From Nodosilinea sp. E11 (GTDB lineage: Bacteria > Cyanobacteriota > Cyanobacteriia > Phormidesmidales > Phormidesmidaceae), in the NCBI RefSeq assembly GCF_032813545.1, contig NZ_CP136520.1, positions 5,326,001-5,390,000 on the forward strand: 64,000 nt of DNA, given 5' to 3'. The notes under the pieces are model-generated. The model was not told where the DNA came from and did no database searches. It worked only from the letters and a program-made list of their open reading frames with translations. A program made the translations under genes and the position numbers. Positions within the stretch are counted from its first letter, which is position 1, and every line of letters starts with the position of its first letter. Of the stretch, positions 46,560 to 56,530 are shown piece after piece.

Positions 46560-49500
46560 ATGCCCAACCTTCAAACCGCAGATTTTTCTCAAAGTCATAA
46601 TCCCGAGGTGCTTTGGTCTCTTGGCATGGCCCCATTGATGGTGCCTCAAACGGCCACGTTGCGAGAGGTGATTAGTGAGTTAAACCGCGACACAATTCAG
46701 GGGCATAGCTGCGTATTGGTGGTGCAAGGACACCAGCTCGTCGGTCTGGTCACCGATCGCGATGCCATTCGCCTGGTGGTCAACAGCGTGGATCTAGATA
46801 CCCCGGTTGCTCAGCACATGACTGACTCGCTAACGGTGCTGCCGGTCAGCGAAACCGTCAGCGCCCTCGATATATTAAATCTCATGCGCCAGCGGCAGAT
46901 TCACCATATGCCCCTGGTCGATCACGATCAGCGTCCGGTGCGACTGATAACTATCAGTTCGCTTCAGCAGGCGCTCCAGCCTCCCCACGTGCTCAAGCTA
47001 CAGCGGGCGCATTCGCGCATGACCACCACCCTGGTGACCGTCCATCCCACCGACTCGGCTCTAGCTGCCGCTACGCTGCTAGCAGACTATCAGGTGAGCT
47101 GCGTAGCTGTGGTTGACCCCACGGCTGCCGGGGTGTTGCTCGGTGTGGTACTGCGGCAGGATGTGCTGCGCTTTCAATCGCGGCACACCGACTTGGCCCA
47201 GCTGCCAGTGCGGGCTATTATGCGAGATCCGCAGCTGTGCCTCAAACCCGACGATTCGCTCTGGCTGGCTTACCAGGAGATGAGCCAGCACCGCCTACCC
47301 TGCCTGGTGGTCGGCACCCCGGAGCAGCAGCCCCTGGGGGTGATCAGTCAGACAGACCTGCTCTACAGCCTTGATCTGCGCGAACTTCAGGCTTCCTTTA
47401 GTCACCTGTGGCAGTCGTTTAAGCAGTCTGATAACGAGAAGGTTGAGATCTGGAAAAGTCACAGTTCTGAGCTAGAGCGGTTGGTGCAGGGGCGCACCGA
47501 ACAGCTCGAAGAACAGGCCAAGTGCGATCGCCTACTCACTACCCTGACCCAGCGGATCCACGAATCCCTTGAGGTGCAAGACGTTCTCGCTACCACGGTA
47601 GGGGATGTCCGGCAGTTGCTGGGGGCCGATCGCGCCTTGATCTATCGGTTTGAGACCACCGCTAGCGGCACCGTAACTGTAGAGTCGGTGGTGCCGCCCT
47701 GGAACTCGCTGCTGGGCTACACCATCGAAGACACCTGCTTTGAAAAACACTGGTCTGAGGCCTACCGCTACGGTCGTGTTCAGGCGGTGGAAGACATTCA
47801 CCGAGCGGGTCTCAGCCCTTGCCATATCGATATGCTGGAGGCGCTGCAAATCCAAGCCAATCTGGTGGTACCGATTGTCTGCGACCATCAGCTCTGGGGG
47901 CTGTTAGTGATTCACCAGTGCGGCGATGTCCGCCGCTGGCGCGATTGGGAAATTCGACTGGTGGAGCAGCTGGCGCGATCGGTGGCGATCGCCGTGCGTC
48001 AGTCAGAACTGTATCAAAAGCTCCAGGAAGATCTCGAAGCCCGCAAACAGTACGAAATTCACCTGCAACAGCTCAACGATCAGCTAGAGCAGCGGGTGGA
48101 AGAACGCACGGCCTGCTGGCGTCAGGTGACTGAAAAGCTGCGTCAAGAAGTTGATCAGCGTCGCCAGGCTGAGCAAACTCTGGCCAAAACCAATCAGCAG
48201 CTTCAGGCCGTCCTCCACGCGGTACCCGCCATGGTGTCGTGGGTCAGCAAAGACGGGCTATACCTGGGCTGCAACCGCCGTCTGGCCGCTTCCTTTAACC
48301 TGCTGCCCGCCAATTTTGTCGGCCAGCATCTGGGCTTTTTGGGGGAAGCCTCACCCTTCTGCCAGTTTGCCCAAGATTTTTTAGCCAGCAATGCCAATAT
48401 TATTAGCCAAGAAATGCAGTTCTCGGTGAAGGGAATAGCTAGCCACTGGCTGCTGGTGGCTCAAAAGTATGACCAGGGCGGCGCTGCGGTGTTTGTGGGG
48501 CTAGATATCAGCGATCGCGAGCAGGCCAAAGCCGCTCTGCAAACCAGCGAGATCAAATTTCGCAGCCTGGTCGAGCAGACCAACGACTGGGTTTGGGAGA
48601 TCGACCGCGAGTTTAGCTTTAACTACATCAATCCCCGCGCTAGCGAAATTCTCGGCTGCCCCGCTGAAGCAATTCTCAACCACCGGTTTACTGACTTTAT
48701 GGCCGATGACGAGGCGGTGCGCTTTAGTACCATTTGGGCACTGCTGGTGGGCCAGCGCCAGCCCTTTACCCAGCTCGAAGCCACCTGCCTGCGCCCCAGT
48801 GGCGAGGCCGTCATTCTTGAAATTAGCGGTTCCCCTGTTTTTAACGTCAAGGGTGAGTTTGAGGGCTACCGGGGCATTACCCGCGACATTACTGAGCGCA
48901 AGCAAATCGAGGTCGATATCCGCAAAGCTCTGACCCGCGAGAAAGAGCTGAGCGATCTCAAAACTCGGTTTATTTCTATGGCTTCCCACGAGTTTCGCAC
49001 GCCGTTGACCACTATTTTGGCCTCTGCCGAAACCCTAGAGCGCTACGCCCATAAGTTCACGCCAGAAAAGCAGCAGACGGTGTTAAAGCGTATTCAGACC
49101 TCCGTGCACCATATGATTGGTCTGCTCAACGATGTGCTTACCGTCGGCAAGGCCGAAGCGGGCAAGCTGGCCTGTACCCTGGCCCCTATCGACCTGCATC
49201 GGTTTTGCCGCGACTTGGTTGAAGAAGTCCAGTTTGCCCAGGTCAGTACTGCCAGCCCCATCGAGTTTACCGCCACGGGCGATCGCTTCCAGGTGCTGGC
49301 CGACGAAAAGCTGCTGCGACACATTTTGCTCAACCTGCTCTCCAACGCGGTGAAATATTCCCCCGAGCATACCCCGGTCACCTTTGCGGTGACCTGTGGG
49401 GATGGCGAAAGCATATTTCAAGTGAGCGATCGCGGCATTGGCATTCCCCCTGCTGACCAATCCCGGCTCTTTGGTGCCTTTCACCGCGCCGAAAACGTGG

Positions 49501-49652
49501 GGAATATTTCCGGCACCGGCCTTGGTTTAGCAATCGCTAAGCGGGCCGCCGAAGCCCATCAGGGGCGCATCTCGTTGGTGAGTGAAGTGGGCCTAGGCAC
49601 CACCTTTACTGTTGTTTTACCCCTTGTACTGTGGAGTGACCATCATGGCTAA
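46560..49652 (+). CDS. Four-CBS sensor histidine kinase
   Basis: 1030 residues from the ATG at 46560. Two CBS pairs (about 15-300; GLVTDRDAIRLV, HMPLVDHDQRPVRLITI, GVVLRQDVLRF, LGVISQTDLLYSLD), GAF (about 330-490), long coiled coil, two PAS modules (about 545-660 and 670-785), HisKA (H810 in MASHEFRTPLTTILA) and HATPase_c (about 910-1025, [12 protein letters not shown]). No receiver of its own. The CBS pairs suggest adenine-nucleotide sensing. Its stop overlaps by 8 bases the start of a REC-HATPase gene, so the receiver there is the expected phosphate acceptor. Confidence 0.9.
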   Translation: MPNLQTADFSQSHNPEVLWSLGMAPLMVPQTATLREVISELNRDTIQGHSCVLVVQGHQLVGLVTDRDAIRLVVNSVDLDTPVAQHMTDSLTVLPVSETVSALDILNLMRQRQIHHMPLVDHDQRPVRLITISSLQQALQPPHVLKLQRAHSRMTTTLVTVHPTDSALAAATLLADYQVSCVAVVDPTAAGVLLGVVLRQDVLRFQSRHTDLAQLPVRAIMRDPQLCLKPDDSLWLAYQEMSQHRLPCLVVGTPEQQPLGVISQTDLLYSLDLRELQASFSHLWQSFKQSDNEKVEIWKSHSSELERLVQGRTEQLEEQAKCDRLLTTLTQRIHESLEVQDVLATTVGDVRQLLGADRALIYRFETTASGTVTVESVVPPWNSLLGYTIEDTCFEKHWSEAYRYGRVQAVEDIHRAGLSPCHIDMLEALQIQANLVVPIVCDHQLWGLLVIHQCGDVRRWRDWEIRLVEQLARSVAIAVRQSELYQKLQEDLEARKQYEIHLQQLNDQLEQRVEERTACWRQVTEKLRQEVDQRRQAEQTLAKTNQQLQAVLHAVPAMVSWVSKDGLYLGCNRRLAASFNLLPANFVGQHLGFLGEASPFCQFAQDFLASNANIISQEMQFSVKGIASHWLLVAQKYDQGGAAVFVGLDISDREQAKAALQTSEIKFRSLVEQTNDWVWEIDREFSFNYINPRASEILGCPAEAILNHRFTDFMADDEAVRFSTIWALLVGQRQPFTQLEATCLRPSGEAVILEISGSPVFNVKGEFEGYRGITRDITERKQIEVDIRKALTREKELSDLKTRFISMASHEFRTPLTTILASAETLERYAHKFTPEKQQTVLKRIQTSVHHMIGLLNDVLTVGKAEAGKLACTLAPIDLHRFCRDLVEEVQFAQVSTASPIEFTATGDRFQVLADEKLLRHILLNLLSNAVKYSPEHTPVTFAVTCGDGESIFQVSDRGIGIPPADQSRLFGAFHRAENVGNISGTGLGLAIAKRAAEAHQGRISLVSEVGLGTTFTVVLPLVLWSDHHG

Positions 49653-50730
49653 AATTCTGGTGATCGAAGACGAAGCTGGGGTACGCGACAGCATCGTTGA
49701 TATTCTCAATGCCGAAGACTTTATTGTTGATAGCGCCGCCAACGGCGAAGAGGGCCTGCGCCAAATTCACGAATTTAAACCCGATATGGTGATCTGTGAC
49801 GTGATGATGCCCGTGCTGGATGGCTTCGGCGTCTTGCAGCAGATTCGCCAAGATCCGGGTTTGGCTACCTTGCCCTTTGTGTTTCTCACCGCCAAGGCCG
49901 AGCGGATCGACTTTCGCAGCGGCATGGATTTAGGCGCCAACGACTACCTCACCAAACCCTTTACCCACGACGACTTGTTGAGGATGATTCGGACCCGGTT
50001 GGGGGCCAGCAGTGCTGTCCAAGAAAAGACGCAGCAGCAGCTCAGCGCCCTGCGCAGCAGCATTAGCACCGCCCTGCCCCGCGAACTCGGTGCGCCCATG
50101 CGCGAAGTGCTCAAGCTAGCCACTACCCTGATCGAGGAGGCCGAAACCCTGGAACCTGAAGCGGTAGTAACCCTGGCTAAGGCCATTCACCGCAATGTTC
50201 AACGCACGGCGCGCTTGACCCAAAATGTGATGCTGTTTGCCAAGCTAGAACGGCTCAGCCCCGAGCAAATTTCTGCCCAGGCCCTGCATCGCCAGCCCCT
50301 TGCTCGCGCCGACGAGATCATCACCGAGATTGCCCAGGCGCTTGCCGCCGACTACCTGCGCGAGGATGACCTGGAGATTTCTCTAGAGCAATTGGTCTTG
50401 CCCATGTCTGAGTCGCAGCTGCGCAAGGTCTGCGAAGAGCTGCTCGACAATGCCTTTAAGTTTTCTGAGATTGGCACCCCAATTAAGGTATTTGGGTCGC
50501 GGGGCGATGGCAAGGTCACCTTCTACGTGATCGACTATGGCCAGGGCATGACCCCCGACCAGATCGCCAATGTGGGGGCCTATCTCCAGTTTGAATCCGA
50601 GACAGAAGCTGCTGGCACTGGCCTGGGGCTCACAATTGCCAAACGCTTAGTCGAACTCTACCGGGGCGAATTGCTGATCGAGAGTATTCCTGGACAGCAG
50701 ACTATCGTGCGAGTGGCCCTGCCCGATTAG
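49645..50730 (+). CDS. Response regulator-HATPase protein with degenerate HisKA
   Basis: 361 residues from the ATG at 49645. Receiver (about 1-120, D52 in VICDVMMPVLDG, K in TKPF), a HisKA-like helical region (about 130-215), and HATPase_c (about 240-358) with N-box ELLDNAFKFSE, IDYGQGM and AAGTGLGLTIAKR. In the HisKA-like part the usual LPHELRTP sequence reads LPRELGAP, so the phospho-acceptor His is Arg (R146). It probably cannot autophosphorylate in the normal way and may act as phosphatase, scaffold or output partner. It is translationally coupled to the four-CBS kinase. Confidence 0.88.
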   Translation: MAKILVIEDEAGVRDSIVDILNAEDFIVDSAANGEEGLRQIHEFKPDMVICDVMMPVLDGFGVLQQIRQDPGLATLPFVFLTAKAERIDFRSGMDLGANDYLTKPFTHDDLLRMIRTRLGASSAVQEKTQQQLSALRSSISTALPRELGAPMREVLKLATTLIEEAETLEPEAVVTLAKAIHRNVQRTARLTQNVMLFAKLERLSPEQISAQALHRQPLARADEIITEIAQALAADYLREDDLEISLEQLVLPMSESQLRKVCEELLDNAFKFSEIGTPIKVFGSRGDGKVTFYVIDYGQGMTPDQIANVGAYLQFESETEAAGTGLGLTIAKRLVELYRGELLIESIPGQQTIVRVALPD

Positions 50731-50782
50731 TGTTTGGCTAGGGTTCCGGTTCTGACCCCCTAGACGGTCGCATTGCCGTGAA

Positions 50783-53700
50783 TTATTGCATTAGCTCATC
50801 GACTTTTTGAAGCAGCTCTGGTGTCGAGAACCCTTTGGTCAGGTAGTCGGTAGCGCCGACTCGGCGGGCTTCTTCAAACCAGTCCTCCGATAGTCTAGAA
50901 GAGACTACCAGCACTGGCGTCTGAATGCCTGTTTGACGACAGCGATCGATCAGGGTGAACCCATCCATATGGGGCATTTCAATGTCGGTGATGATCAGCG
51001 CTGGTAAAGGGTTGGTCTGGAGCCAGTTCCAGGCCTCTAGGCCATCGGCACAGGTGTGGGTTTCGTGGCCGTGGGTGGTCAGGCTGGCCTCCAGGCGACG
51101 GCGCATCAGGGCGGCATCATCGGCAATCAAAATGGTGGGGGTAATGGCGATCGTTGCTTCGGCGATGGGGTCGGCTGAGCCCGCTGCCGCCACCTGTTTC
51201 GGCGCAAGATGCAGTCGTTCCACCAGGGCTGGGGCGTTGAGTACGGGTAGCAACGTGCCGTCGGGTTGCAGACTCACGCCCATCAGGCCTTCGGCAGGCT
51301 GGAGGGGAGAAGGGAGCGAATTAATGATTAGATCGGTCTGCCCCAGCAAATCATCGGCGATCAGCCAGGCCCTACGCCCCCCTAAACTAGACTGCACCGA
51401 GACACAGATGGCGGTGTTGTCGAGCGATCGCCGGTTGCCCTGGGGCTGCCAGTATTCCAGCAGATCTAACCCAGGGATGGGGCCGTCTTCTGTCTCGATC
51501 TGCCAGGAATATAGGGCAGTGCGATCGTTCACAGGGCTGGCGGGCAGCGTCTCAAACAGGGTGGTGGTGCGAATATCTTCGGTGGGAATGGCAAAGCTGC
51601 GATCGCCCGCCTGAAGCACCACACAAGAGACCAGCAGGTGAGGCACCGGAAACTGAAGATGAAAGGTGGTGCCGCTGCCCAATGCCGTGTCGAGGGTGAG
51701 CTTGCCGCCGAGTTTTTGCATCTGCGCCACAACGACATCCATGCCCACCCCTCGCCCAGAGAGGGCACTCACCTGGGTTTCAGAACTAAACTCGGGTTGG
51801 CAGATCACCGCTAGCAAATCGGCCATTGTGTCGGTCTGGGTGAGGGGTAGCCCCAACGATTGAGCCCGAGCCTGAATCGCTGGGGCATCGATACCGCGAC
51901 CGTCATCCTCAACGTCGAGCTGGTAGGCGCTGCCCTGACGCCGCAGGGTGAGGGTGAGGGTTCCCTGTTCGGGTTTGCCCAGCCGCTGGCGATCGGTCAC
52001 GGGTTCGATCGCATGGTCAAAGGCATTGCGAATTAGGTGCAGGAGGGCGGGCTCTAGGCTGCGAGCCGTGCCCACGTCTAGCTCGATGCGTTCTCCCACC
52101 ACCACCAGCCGGACGGGCTTTTGGAAGCGGGTGGTCAGATCGCGGAGAATGGCCCGCGCCCGAAACCCCAGATTGCTAAACGGCACGAGCCGACTGTCTT
52201 CCACCGTCGTCTGGAGCTTGAGCACGCGACCGTCGAGGTACTGGAGGCTGTCGGCCATTTGCTGGGTAGACTTTCCGGCCTCGGCCCCCAGCTCAGACAA
52301 CCTCAGGCTGGTTTCTAGCAGCCGGTTAACGGTCGTATAGCCTTGGCGATAGCGCTCTAGGGTGGGGCGACTGCCACCGCGCACCGAAATTTTGAAGTTG
52401 TCGAGCAGGGCATAGTCTTCTTGAATCTGGCGCAGCTGGGTCGCGTACTGAACGCCCTCCTGGGCTAAGGCCACCATCTGTAAAATTTGAGCCTGGAGAA
52501 CCTGATACAGGCCCTGGGTGCTTCTGGCCGACAGCAGCGTGTCAATTAAATCTTGGGCAGATTGATCTAGCTTGGCCAGGGGGACTGGAATCTGCACAGT
52601 ATCTGGGCTAGCGTCTGCGGCTGGGGTCGTCTGATCGAGGTTTGGAGCTGCCGCCCCATCGATTGCCTCTGGAGTGGAGACCCGATCGAGGCGAGATGCT
52701 AAAGGCGATCGCTCGTCGTCATCCACAGGGGCAGCATCAAACGGCTCAATCACCCAGGTTTGGGCATTGGGTAGTAGCACCCAGTCTTCTGTGGCGGTCA
52801 GTGGTGGCTTGAGCTCAGCGGCTAAGGCATTGGAGCTGTCATCTGCGGTGGTGGTCAGGGGCTCTGTCGCTGGATCAGCGGGGTGCAGATCGGCGGTTTC
52901 CTTCGAGCGATCCAGATCTAGATCTAGATCCAGGCCATCGAGGCGATCGAAAAAGTGGTCTACGTCTCCGAGTAAATCCCCGCTATCGACCACCGCAACC
53001 TGGGAGTTGAGCCGATTGTCAGCCCCATCTGGGTCGGCAACGGCTGCCGGGGCGGATGCTACCTGGTCTTCACTCAGCACTAGCTCAAAGGCAACCGGTT
53101 GCCCAGCCTGGCTGGCACAGTCTTTTAAGGCTTGAAACAGGCGGGGCCATTGGGTGCGCCAGAGGGGGATACTGGGTTGGCTCAAAAGGGTCTCAGCCTG
53201 ATGGAGTAAGGCCTGCCAACCGGTGGAGAAGCCTAGGTCTCGGCCAATCTGGTCGAGCTGATCAATCAGGTGGCGGGCGCTGAGAAGCATCGATTCGGGG
53301 AGATAACCCGAGACCGGCAGCGTTTCTAGGGCAATCTCCAGATCTAGCACGACCAGTTCTAGCCCCTGCTGGGCAAAGTCCTGCTGAATCTGCTGTTGCT
53401 CAGACCACTGCGGCAGGTAGGCCTGCTGCACCTGATCCCGGATCTGCTGTAGGCGCTGCAGGGCGGGTTGCACCTGGGCCTGAGTCTGGGCCTGAGTCTG
53501 GACCTGAGTTTGGGGCTGATGGGCGATCGCCAGGGTGGCCGCGATCAGTTCGCCGGCTTCTACCAACATGTCGTTGAGCAGGTGGTCGTCTAGGGGCGGG
53601 GCCGTGGTCAGATGGCGCAGATCGGAGAGCAGGTCTTCGAGGCGGGTGGCGACCTGCAAAACCCCTTCGGCCCCTACGGTTACGGCCCCCCCTTTGATCG

Positions 53701-53917
53701 TGTGAATGACGCGATACAGGATCTGGATATCTTTGGCCCAGGTTTGAGGCTGTAGCTGCGCCGCCTGATCGAGGTAGGTTTGCAGGCCCTTTTGGGTATC
53801 GACCTCGAACATACTGCGCAGTTCCTGCTGGAGTTGCGCTTCCATTAGATCCGCAGACTCATCGGTGGCCTGGGTGCCGTTATCCGGGGCCGAAGCGGAT
53901 TGGTCAGGATTAAGCAT
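50783..53917 (-). CDS. CheA-type hybrid histidine kinase (HmpE/PixL/PilL-like)
   Basis: 1044 residues. HPt domain at the N-terminus (about 28-130, H72 in VIHTIKGG), a long Asp/Gln-rich linker with a short run of alternating Asp-Leu (LDLDLDLD), a dimerisation region, HATPase_c (about 585-730; IRNAFDHAIE, DDGRGID, SGRGVGMDVV), CheW-like domain (about 735-880) and C-terminal receiver (about 920-1040, D978 in TDIEMPHMDG). It is the histidine kinase of the chemosensory operon and phosphorylates the CheY-like and PatA-like regulators (family knowledge). It is last in the operon, 67 bases after the second MCP gene. HmpE, PixL and PilL homologues cannot be told apart by sequence alone. Confidence 0.92.
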   Translation of the reverse strand: MLNPDQSASAPDNGTQATDESADLMEAQLQQELRSMFEVDTQKGLQTYLDQAAQLQPQTWAKDIQILYRVIHTIKGGAVTVGAEGVLQVATRLEDLLSDLRHLTTAPPLDDHLLNDMLVEAGELIAATLAIAHQPQTQVQTQAQTQAQVQPALQRLQQIRDQVQQAYLPQWSEQQQIQQDFAQQGLELVVLDLEIALETLPVSGYLPESMLLSARHLIDQLDQIGRDLGFSTGWQALLHQAETLLSQPSIPLWRTQWPRLFQALKDCASQAGQPVAFELVLSEDQVASAPAAVADPDGADNRLNSQVAVVDSGDLLGDVDHFFDRLDGLDLDLDLDRSKETADLHPADPATEPLTTTADDSSNALAAELKPPLTATEDWVLLPNAQTWVIEPFDAAPVDDDERSPLASRLDRVSTPEAIDGAAAPNLDQTTPAADASPDTVQIPVPLAKLDQSAQDLIDTLLSARSTQGLYQVLQAQILQMVALAQEGVQYATQLRQIQEDYALLDNFKISVRGGSRPTLERYRQGYTTVNRLLETSLRLSELGAEAGKSTQQMADSLQYLDGRVLKLQTTVEDSRLVPFSNLGFRARAILRDLTTRFQKPVRLVVVGERIELDVGTARSLEPALLHLIRNAFDHAIEPVTDRQRLGKPEQGTLTLTLRRQGSAYQLDVEDDGRGIDAPAIQARAQSLGLPLTQTDTMADLLAVICQPEFSSETQVSALSGRGVGMDVVVAQMQKLGGKLTLDTALGSGTTFHLQFPVPHLLVSCVVLQAGDRSFAIPTEDIRTTTLFETLPASPVNDRTALYSWQIETEDGPIPGLDLLEYWQPQGNRRSLDNTAICVSVQSSLGGRRAWLIADDLLGQTDLIINSLPSPLQPAEGLMGVSLQPDGTLLPVLNAPALVERLHLAPKQVAAAGSADPIAEATIAITPTILIADDAALMRRRLEASLTTHGHETHTCADGLEAWNWLQTNPLPALIITDIEMPHMDGFTLIDRCRQTGIQTPVLVVSSRLSEDWFEEARRVGATDYLTKGFSTPELLQKVDELMQ

Positions 53918-53984
53918 GGTGTTTTAGCAACAGAAGAGTACGGTGGAAACAAGCGGCAGGCGAGAGGGATGGCTGGGCAGACCG

Positions 53985-56357
53985 TTAGGGGTAAACCTCG
54001 ATCGCATCAGCCGCCCCATCGGCAGCGGCAGCGGCCTCAGGTGTTGACGGCGGGAGGGAAATATGGACCTGGGCGGGCAGTTGAAAATAGGTGACATTGC
54101 GATCGAGGTTGTGGGCGATCGCCGCCAGCGACTGGGACTGGAGGCGAATTGCATGGGCCTGGGTGGAGGTAGCAGCAGCGACCTGGGCCATTGGCTGAAT
54201 CGACTCTAGGGTGGTTTCGGCCCCGCCTGCGATCGCCTGACTGACTTGGGTTACCTGCTGCCCCAGATCAGTCACCTGAGCCATTGCGGTGCGAATGTGT
54301 TCGAAGGTTTGATTGGTCTGGCTGATCCCGGCGGTGAGGCTGTCGGCCTGCTGGCTAAGGCCCTCCACGTCGTGGTTTAGACCCGACACTACGGTTTGAA
54401 TTTGTTCGGTGCGGCGCTGCAAGACCACCAGACTCTGGTTGGTTTCGGCGGCCAGATCATTCACCTGGCTGGCAATGGTCTCAAATTCCCGAGTAACGGC
54501 GGCAAATTGGGTGGGGTCTTGCTGTTCAGAGGCGCGGGTAGACAGCATCGAGGCATTGAGGGCCAGCACCCGAGTTAGGGCGGCAATCCGCTTCTGGTCT
54601 TTCACGAACTGGGTGGCGAGATCGACGTAGCTGGTCAGGGTTTGGGTACGCCCAACCATCTGCTGGGTTTCTCGCTGCAAACTGCCCACGTCGCTGGTCA
54701 TCGCCTCTATGTCCTGCTGTCCCTGGGCCATGGCCGTCTGACCCTGGGCGATCGCATCGAGGGTCGCCGTTACCTGCTGCTGCTGGTTTTGGCACAGGGT
54801 TTGGATGGCTTCTACCAGCGACTGCACCCGGCTGACCGACTGTACGTGCTGATCGGTCTGGCTGGCCATAGTGACCGCCAGCGTTTTTACATCGCCCGCC
54901 GACTGGGTGACCTCGGTGGCTGTGGCCAAGGCCGCCGCCAGCATCTGACCCAGCCGCTCAATCAGTTGGTTAAAGGCGGCGGCCAACTGGCCCATCTCCG
55001 TCGGGTTGACCGCTGCTGTGATGGTCAAATCTCCCATTCTGACGGCGGAAAAGGCGCTCAGGAGCTGGTCTAGCTCGTGCTGCAACGCCTGAGTTCGGTC
55101 GTCTTGAACGGTGGCGTGCTGGCCAAACTGCTGCTCTAGCTCAGCCCGAGTTTGCTCTAGGGTGGCAAAGGACGATTGCAAGTGTTGGGCTAACTGGTCA
55201 ATGGCGGTGCTGAGAACCGCCAGTTCCCCTTGGCTCTGCCCCAGGGGAGGGGGGGCAAAGTCGCCTTGCCTCAGGTTTTCGATCGCTTGGGTGGCGGCGA
55301 CAATGGGGGCGGCGGTGCGTTTGGCAAACCAGACCAGCGCGATCGCCCCGGCTCCGGCTACCGCTGCCGTGCCCAGCAGCAAGAGCAGCACCTGCTGCCG
55401 GATTGGGGCCAGGGCGATCGCCTGCTCGGTGGTGAGCAGTGCCCCCAGGTTAGGATCGCCCAGGCCATCGATGGTCTCCACGGGGGCGTAGCTGACCAGG
55501 GCCTGACCACCGGCTGCTGGGAACAGGGCGGCCGTGGGCTGCCGGGAGGCGTGCTGTTCTGCCAGGCCATCAAAGGTCTGGGCGACTGTGCTGGCCAGGT
55601 AGTTGGGCTGGCTACCGGCCACAAACGCGCCCTCTCCGGTGAACAGATGCCACTGGCTGCCGGTTGCTAAATGGCGATCAAACAGCGGCGCGATCGCGGT
55701 TAGGGGAATTTGCATCCAGATCGCCCCGATGGGCTGATTGCTGGTGCGATCGATCACCGGGGCTACCAGTTCGACATGCCCCTGGTTGTTGGCCGCTGCA
55801 TCTAGCGTCGCGACAGTCGTCTGGCGCGACTGAATCGCCTGCTGAAAAAAGGGGCGATTGCCCAGCTCGGGCAGTGGATTGCTGGCGTCAGACTGAACTA
55901 GGGGCTGGCCCTGGGGGTCGAGAAAGGCCATGCTGATGGCTTCGCTCTCCGCTACCACCTGATTCAGCACTTGTTTTTTTTCAGCCGATGACGTCGCCAG
56001 GCGGCGGTCACGTTCTGCAAACATGGCCAGGCTGGCAACCAGCTGGGCGTCCCGCGATCGCTCCGCCAGCAACTCTCCTAGGCGATCGGCCAGCAGCTGA
56101 GTCTGCACTAGCTGCTGCTGTTCGGCGTTGCGAAGGCCAGCCTGGCGCGTCATCCAGGCCGTCAGGCCACCGATGGTCACCACCGGCACTATCCCCACGG
56201 CGATCGCCAGCAGCATCGCCTGCCCCTGCAGCCCCCGCCCAGTCCTTGACCGCCCTTGGGGGCGGCGCTCCTGCGGGCTTTCCCCAGACAGATTTCTGGC
56301 GGGAGTTTGAGGTGTTTGTTCAGCCGCTTGAGACCGAGGCGGAATGGTCGTTGACAT
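53985..56357 (-). CDS. Methyl-accepting chemotaxis protein with periplasmic sensor
   Basis: 790 residues. TM1 (about 45-68, AMLLAIAVGIVPVVTIGGLT), a periplasmic Cache-like domain (about 75-300; FLDPQGQPLVQSDASNPLPE, APVIDRTSNQPIGAIW), TM2 (about 310-335), HAMP, then the coiled-coil signalling part with a cyanobacterial-type tip (LTRVLALNASMLSTRASEQQ). The tip differs from the E. coli consensus but matches other cyanobacterial receptors. It should detect a small molecule outside the cell and control the CheA-like kinase next to it. AGGTAA precedes the ATG. A palindromic repeat separates it from the other receptor gene upstream. Confidence 0.9.
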   Translation of the reverse strand: MSTTIPPRSQAAEQTPQTPARNLSGESPQERRPQGRSRTGRGLQGQAMLLAIAVGIVPVVTIGGLTAWMTRQAGLRNAEQQQLVQTQLLADRLGELLAERSRDAQLVASLAMFAERDRRLATSSAEKKQVLNQVVAESEAISMAFLDPQGQPLVQSDASNPLPELGNRPFFQQAIQSRQTTVATLDAAANNQGHVELVAPVIDRTSNQPIGAIWMQIPLTAIAPLFDRHLATGSQWHLFTGEGAFVAGSQPNYLASTVAQTFDGLAEQHASRQPTAALFPAAGGQALVSYAPVETIDGLGDPNLGALLTTEQAIALAPIRQQVLLLLLGTAAVAGAGAIALVWFAKRTAAPIVAATQAIENLRQGDFAPPPLGQSQGELAVLSTAIDQLAQHLQSSFATLEQTRAELEQQFGQHATVQDDRTQALQHELDQLLSAFSAVRMGDLTITAAVNPTEMGQLAAAFNQLIERLGQMLAAALATATEVTQSAGDVKTLAVTMASQTDQHVQSVSRVQSLVEAIQTLCQNQQQQVTATLDAIAQGQTAMAQGQQDIEAMTSDVGSLQRETQQMVGRTQTLTSYVDLATQFVKDQKRIAALTRVLALNASMLSTRASEQQDPTQFAAVTREFETIASQVNDLAAETNQSLVVLQRRTEQIQTVVSGLNHDVEGLSQQADSLTAGISQTNQTFEHIRTAMAQVTDLGQQVTQVSQAIAGGAETTLESIQPMAQVAAATSTQAHAIRLQSQSLAAIAHNLDRNVTYFQLPAQVHISLPPSTPEAAAAADGAADAIEVYP

Positions 56358-56415
56358 AGAATTACCTAGATAACGAGTCAGTAGACTGAGACAGAGCGAT
56401 CGGCAAGCCTGAGTC

Positions 56416-56530
56416 TTATACCGATACCGAATCCTGTCTGGCTATCCCCGATTGCTAGGGGCATTGCACGGCAATGCCCCTACGGGGTACCTGTTTTGAG
56501 TCGGGGTTTCCCATGGCGGATTTCGGATTA
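56416..56530. repeat. Palindromic dispersed repeat, copy 3
   Basis: TTATACCGATACCGAATCC at the left, TATCCCCGATT, a 12-bp-armed inverted core (TAGGGGCATTGC...GCAATGCCCCTA), GAGTCGGGG, and a right end GGATTTCGGATTA. Homologous to copies at 12838 and 31420. Its last three bases are the TAA stop of the longer MCP gene, so it lies between two co-directional receptor genes and could affect expression of the downstream one. Confidence 0.75.
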
